A stretch of DNA of 28,516 bases from Bin80 sp965207565. Its GTDB lineage: Bacteria; Bacteroidota; Rhodothermia; Rhodothermales; Bin80. The DNA is taken from positions 1 through 28,516 of the forward strand of contig CBDBMQ010000035.1 in NCBI GenBank assembly GCA_965207565.1, in the 5' to 3' direction. Under the pieces are notes generated by a model. It did no database searches and had not been told where the DNA came from. It saw nothing but the letters and a program-made list of their open reading frames with translations. Below are positions 24,147 to 28,516 of the stretch, one piece after another. The position numbers and the translations under genes were made by a program. Position 1 is the first letter of the stretch, and each line of letters opens with the position of its first letter.

Positions 24147-24773
24147 ATGAACCGAACGCAGAAACCAATACTTGAACTGAACAAAAACGAAGGGCAATCG
24201 GCCACTCTGTCGGCTAGGCTCTCACAGCTAAGCGGGCGCTTGGCGGAGTCGGACCGAAAAGCTTTTCAGGAGTTGTTTGAGGAAGTAAACGTCACTCTTG
24301 TTCGATTTTGTTGGCGCTACACAAAAGATGAAGATGCTTCGCGGGACATTGTACAGGATGTGTTTGTTAAGATTTGGGAAAAACGGGCGACCTTGGATCC
24401 CGATAAATCCCTCCTCGCACTCATGTACACGATGGTTCGAAATAAGGCCCTCAACCTGTTCCGTGACTCACATTACTCAGACGGGATAGATGCAGATGAT
24501 GTTGCAACTGAAAATGATCCGGCCCCCGATGAGCAAGTGGATTTTGATATTCTCGAAGGACATGTCCGCCAGTGGATTGACAGCCTCCCCCCTCGCCGCC
24601 GACAAGCTTTCAAGCTTAGTCGTTTCGAGGGACTCACACACGCAGAGATCGCAACTGTCATGAATCTTACACCCCGGACCGTCAATACGCATGTGATGCT
24701 TGCTCTGCGAGATCTTCGCACAAAATTGCAAGCACTCCAAAAAGATTACCAGGCGCATGAACACAGATCCTAA
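24147..24773 (+). CDS. ECF sigma factor, FecI-like
   Basis: Alternative sigma factor that directs RNA polymerase to a small regulon, controlled by the FecR-like protein encoded next. From the ATG at 24147 it has 208 residues (an earlier GTG at 24096 is possible but less likely). Region 2 covers FQELFEEVNVTLVRFCWRYT through DASRDIVQDVFVKIWEKR to YTMVRNKALNLFRD; region 4 covers SLPPRRRQAFKLSRFEGLTHAEIATVMNLTPRTVNTHVMLALRDLR, a helix-turn-helix. Its last 17 bases overlap fecR, so the sigma factor and its regulator are translationally linked. Confidence 0.93.
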   Translation: MNRTQKPILELNKNEGQSATLSARLSQLSGRLAESDRKAFQELFEEVNVTLVRFCWRYTKDEDASRDIVQDVFVKIWEKRATLDPDKSLLALMYTMVRNKALNLFRDSHYSDGIDADDVATENDPAPDEQVDFDILEGHVRQWIDSLPPRRRQAFKLSRFEGLTHAEIATVMNLTPRTVNTHVMLALRDLRTKLQALQKDYQAHEHRS

Positions 24774-25704
24774 TCCCTCTCTGCCCGACGAAATTATAAG
24801 CCATCTGGATTTCTCTGAGATCCCCGACACCCTGACGGTGTGGCAACTTGCGGGGACTTATTATGACAGTGAGCCCTCCGCGCAGGAATTTGAATACATT
24901 GGCAGTGACATGTGGCCCCTGATCCAGCAAGCCACAAGACCCTTTCACATGCGACTTGTTACATCGCCACGCGTCATTGCTCTGGCTGCATGTATCGCGC
25001 TGGTTCTAGCCATTGGAATTACACTCACTCAGCAACCCACTTCCGTCTTTGCCCCGTATGGCGAGCAGCTTACCCATCAATTACCCGATGGGAGTACCGT
25101 ACTGCTCAACAGTGGTACGCGTATTGAATACAATAAGAATTTTGGAGAAACATCCCGGGAATTAACCCTGCAGGAAGGGGAAATTTTCCTTGACATAGAG
25201 CATAGCTCGACCCCATTTACCGTCGAGACCTTTGACGCACAGACAACGGTGTTAGGTACGTTATTTAACGTTCGGTCCTGGCCTAATGAGATTAATGCAG
25301 CCACCGATGTAACCGTTGAGTCAGGACAAGTTCAGGTAGCCCCTCGTACCAGTGTCGACTTAGCCGTGGTTTTGACTGCTGGGCAGTCCGCCAGAATACA
25401 ACCTGCTGGCCAGGAACCCCTGGTTACACAGAGAACCGAGGCATCGGCGGAAAGCTATACATGGGTTGATGGTGGCTTCAAGTTTTTTGAGTGGCCCCTC
25501 GGGGATGTTGCCCAGGAGATTGAACGGCGCTATGATGTGGAGATCACACTCGAATCACCGGACCTCGAGTCCTTCAAATCCTTGCCCATTGGGATCATCA
25601 AACAGTCTCCAGAAACGGCTGAGGAAATCATTCGGGACATTTGCGTGTTAAACTGCGAGTATCGTGCAGTTTCGGATGGGTTTTTGCTTACTCCGCCGCG
25701 CTAA
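24757..25704 (+). CDS. FecR-like anti-sigma factor / signal transducer
   Basis: Single-pass inner-membrane protein that holds the ECF sigma factor and relays a signal from the outer-membrane receptor. From the ATG at 24757 it has 315 residues: a cytoplasmic part (1-70), a transmembrane helix at about 72-91, a periplasmic FecR domain (about 100-210; HQLPDGSTVLLNSGTRIEY, ELTLQEGEIFLDIEH, TVLGTLFNVRSW), and a C-terminal DUF4974/STN-like domain (about 247-313; FFEWPLGDVAQEIERRYDVEI). An upstream in-frame start (24700) is rejected because it lies inside the sigma gene. The gap to the receptor gene is 53 bases. Confidence 0.93.
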   Translation: MNTDPNPSLPDEIISHLDFSEIPDTLTVWQLAGTYYDSEPSAQEFEYIGSDMWPLIQQATRPFHMRLVTSPRVIALAACIALVLAIGITLTQQPTSVFAPYGEQLTHQLPDGSTVLLNSGTRIEYNKNFGETSRELTLQEGEIFLDIEHSSTPFTVETFDAQTTVLGTLFNVRSWPNEINAATDVTVESGQVQVAPRTSVDLAVVLTAGQSARIQPAGQEPLVTQRTEASAESYTWVDGGFKFFEWPLGDVAQEIERRYDVEITLESPDLESFKSLPIGIIKQSPETAEEIIRDICVLNCEYRAVSDGFLLTPPR

Positions 25705-25757
25705 TCCTCCATCCGTCACGCACGAAAATCGTCTTCTAAAAGTCGTTACCTTGTTTC

Positions 25758-28516
25758 GTGCGTACTCTGATTTGCTGCGTAGCCATTCTGTCTGCCACAT
25801 CGCTCGGAAATGTCACAGTTTCGGTCGCGCAGTCTCAACTACCCCTTCTTGATGCAGTCAGGCACTTCCAATCCGCTTGGGGGGTTGACCTTTCCTATGC
25901 ATCGAATACTTTGCATGACCGGTATACTGCATGGTCGGCTCCCATTGCAGCCGATGCAGAATCTGATCTAGAGTATTTGCTAGAGGGAACTGGCGTCTCT
26001 TTTTTTCGCCAGCCCGGCGGCACGTTTTTTCTCCAACCTAACGCAACCCACACGGCCACACTTACTGGCCGGGTCCACTCAATGGAAGTGGTGTCCCGCT
26101 CCGAGGTGTGCATATTGTTCTTGTTGGAACCCAGGAAGGCACAACCTCCAACTCCAATGGTCAATTTACTCTATCAACTCAGCCTCGGAGATCTGCAAAA
26201 ATTCGCATCAGTCATATAGGCTATCTAACCGAAGAGCGAGAGGTCAATCTACTGGCTGACTCTGTCCTGACCATCAATGTTTCGTTATCCGAATGGGTTT
26301 TGGAAGAACTCCCTCTAGAAATAACTGCCACACCCCTGCCCCCTGATTTTTTATTTACCATTAGTGATCGCCCTTATGAAATGGACACCCGAGGCCCTGC
26401 GGATCTGAGGCAAATAGCCGGACTGGGGACCTCTGATGTGTGCAGAACCTTAGGGATATAGCGGGAATCTATGTCGACTTAAACACCAGCGACATTCATC
26501 TACAAGGTGGTGGGATTGGAGAGCACCAGTTCAGATTAGATGAAAGTGCTGTTTTTGAACCCATCCATTTGGGCCTGTTTGGAATATTCAACCCGTTTGC
26601 AATTGAGCAGGTCACGGTTAGAAAAGCAGGGTTTAACGTAGAACACGGAAGCTATCTGGCCGGAATCATCAATGCGGAACATTCGCTGAAAGCTGCCCAC
26701 CCCATTCAAGTACAGATAGATCCCATTTCGTTTAATGCACGCATCACGAACCATATGGATATCGGACCGGCGAACTTATCCCTGATGGGGGCATTTCGAA
26801 GTAGTATTTGGGATCACTGGTGGAGCAATTTGCGCAGCGAGAGCGTGAATGACTTGCTCCGGGAATGGAATCGCCCGGATGAATTCCTGATGCGTGCTAG
26901 TATCTATCCTCTAAAACGCGCTTTCGGGCATGGCTATAATACGCTGATTGGCCGTCTCCAGAAAATCCCCATCGCCTCGTTACCAGATATCAGTTTCAAC
27001 GATGTACATGCCGCGGCAAAGCTTGAATTAGATGACCGAAGAGAAATTGGAGGCTCTCTCTACAGGGGGTACAGCGAACTTGAAGGGCGATTACTGTCTG
27101 CAGCAAGAGATTCTACGGCTGCACGTAGGCAGGTCTCACCGGACCGCCATGCATGGATGAATCAGAATACACGCCTGTACTGGAATCAGTACCTGACCGA
27201 TAACTTCAGTTGGCGCATCTCCTGGCGCAAGGGGAAGTATTCCCTTTCACATAATTACGGAGGCCTTGATCGCCAGAACAGTGTCCATGCAGCATTCCAA
27301 TTGTATCGATACAACTCGATTGAGACTAGTGATGAAAATGAGATTTCAAGCAACGACCTGAGCGTCTCAGTTAACCAGGCATATAACCAGGGACTCTTGC
27401 AGGCGGGGCTGGATTTTTCGTGGGTTCAGCATCACTTCAGCATCCAGCACATATTCCCGAGAGTTCTTAATCACGAACGGCGCTCTCATACATCCTCGGC
27501 CTATCTACAACAGACATGGAGCCCGCGCTCCTGGGTAGACCTGACCACTGGTCTGCGCCTTACATGGTTGCAGGCTCAGAATCGATGGCATGCGGAGCCC
27601 CGTACCGCCCTACTTCTCAAATCACCCTACAGAGAAGGCTACGGCGTTTCCCTTCGACTCTCGTCCGGGGTCTATTATCAGTTCCTGAATCAGTTCGAGA
27701 TTGCTACGGTCAGCCCTAGTACGATTGTCCCTTCAACCCGCTTTTGGATCCCCGTGGATGAAACTCTCCGCGCACCTGTTTCCCACCATTATAGTATCGA
27801 TCTGTCGTCGCAGCTATGGACCAATTGGCAATTTGGATTTGAATACTATTACAAGGATCAGCGCCGCCTTTACAGAATTGATTATCCCATGCTTTGGAGT
27901 CAGGATCAGGATTCAACGATCATTGATCAGATCGACTCGTTTGTTAGCAATACGGATGGTTTTGTATACGGAACCTCTTTTGAATTGCGCAGGAATGGCG
28001 AAAAAGTGAATTTTGCACTCCGCTACGAACGCAGCGAGTCAAAACGAGAGTATACGTTCCAAGATGGTGAACCCACCCTCCTTCCTGTACCCTGGAATGT
28101 ACCCCAACAGCTTCAGACCAGGGCAATTGTGAGGCCGACCCCTGCATTGGAGGGCACAATACGTTGGCAGGGTATATGGGGACGCAGATGGGCATTCAAG
28201 CAGGCATACTATGACCTGTTAGGATCTGACATTGACTACGCAGCATCTTTTGACGACTACTCATTTAATGATCCTACTGCAACGGGACATACGCTGGCCC
28301 CATTCAGCCAATTCGACATAGGACTTGCTGCAATCATTCGTGACAGGACCAATCGTAGATTATGGATCCGTATCGACTTGCTGAATGCTTTTGATAGGTT
28401 GAATCCTGCCTATCGTTACCTGTTGGAGCAAAATGAATTTGGATCTGATAGAACAATTCTGGTTCACCGAACCAGTCATCTAATCGGCCGCACCCTTACC
28501 GTCTCCGCTCAGCTAC
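25758..28516 (+). pseudogene. TonB-dependent receptor with STN domain, two frameshifts, runs off window end
   Basis: Outer-membrane beta-barrel receptor, the surface sensor/importer partner of the sigma-FecR pair. From the GTG at 25758 the frame gives a signal peptide (ending near SVAQ), an STN domain (about residues 27-95), and then TLTGRVHS. At about 26076-26083 one base appears to be missing; the next frame continues the carboxypeptidase-regulatory-like domain (GSGVPLRGVHIVLVGTQ). At about 26435-26443 a second missing base moves to the third frame, which encodes the plug (NLRDIAGIYVDLNTSDIHLQ) and an open barrel of about 690 codons to the window edge. Joined, the three parts make about 920 residues with no loss of domain order. 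Either a recent pseudogene or sequence/assembly errors; the last residues lie outside the window. Confidence 0.8.

Noticed and set aside
26070..26450. Programmed ribosomal frameshifting in the TonB receptor
   Set aside because: Neither site has a slippery heptamer or a clear following stem-loop, and programmed shifts are not known for this family; mutation or sequence error is simpler.

Overview
The window looks like chromosomal DNA from a free-living member of the Bacteroidota/Rhodothermota, of moderate G+C content. Support comes from lineage-typical small families (DUF4837 and DUF4296 lipoproteins, a DUF4293 membrane protein), a FecI-like sigma / FecR / TonB-receptor cassette, and an ExbB-ExbD-ExbD operon. 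The assignment rests on recognised protein families, not on any rRNA or database search.

Layout. (1) 1-833: a remnant of an IS110-type transposase, a nested hairpin, and a small membrane-anchored coiled-coil protein built from a 33-bp DNA repeat. (2) 913-6887: a tight plus-strand operon, trpC-trpF-trpB-trpA (the last steps of tryptophan synthesis; trpE, trpG and trpD are not here), followed by two lipoproteins (DUF4837, DUF4296) and a family 2 glycosyltransferase. A 32-codon ORF starting in an ATGA overlap with the glycosyltransferase stop may be the head of a lost gene. (3) 7056-9647: accessory stretch with a Fic-domain protein carrying an unrecognised C-terminal region, a DUF4293 membrane protein and a truncated ISL3-type transposase. 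(4) 9754-14774, minus strand: an NAD-type isocitrate dehydrogenase-like gene, a clear intrinsic terminator, the exbB / small membrane protein / exbD / exbD operon, and an S41 processing protease. (5) 14871-17595, plus strand: a short, divergent penicillin-acylase-like protein overlapping a BadF/GlcNAc-kinase-like ATPase. (6) 17570-21966, minus strand: acetyl-CoA synthetase (3' end overlapping the kinase gene) and a PcrA/UvrD helicase. (7) 21967-22626: 660 bp with no convincing gene. (8) 22627-28516, plus strand: a CNT nucleoside transporter, then an ECF sigma factor, a FecR-like anti-sigma factor and an STN-domain TonB-dependent receptor. As given, the receptor gene has two separate one-base frameshifts and runs off the end of the window.

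Functionally, the ExbB/ExbD set could energise TonB-dependent receptors such as the one at the right end, and the sigma/FecR pair is arranged to sense that receptor from the cell surface. The acylase-kinase overlap suggests one breakdown or salvage step (amide cleavage, then sugar phosphorylation), but the substrate cannot be read from sequence. Most of the window is ordinary housekeeping DNA. The parts most worth a second look are the Fic protein's C-terminal region, the degenerate acylase plus kinase pair, the frameshifted receptor, the hendecad-repeat coiled coil, the palindrome upstream of the exb operon, and the gene-less gap at 21967-22626.
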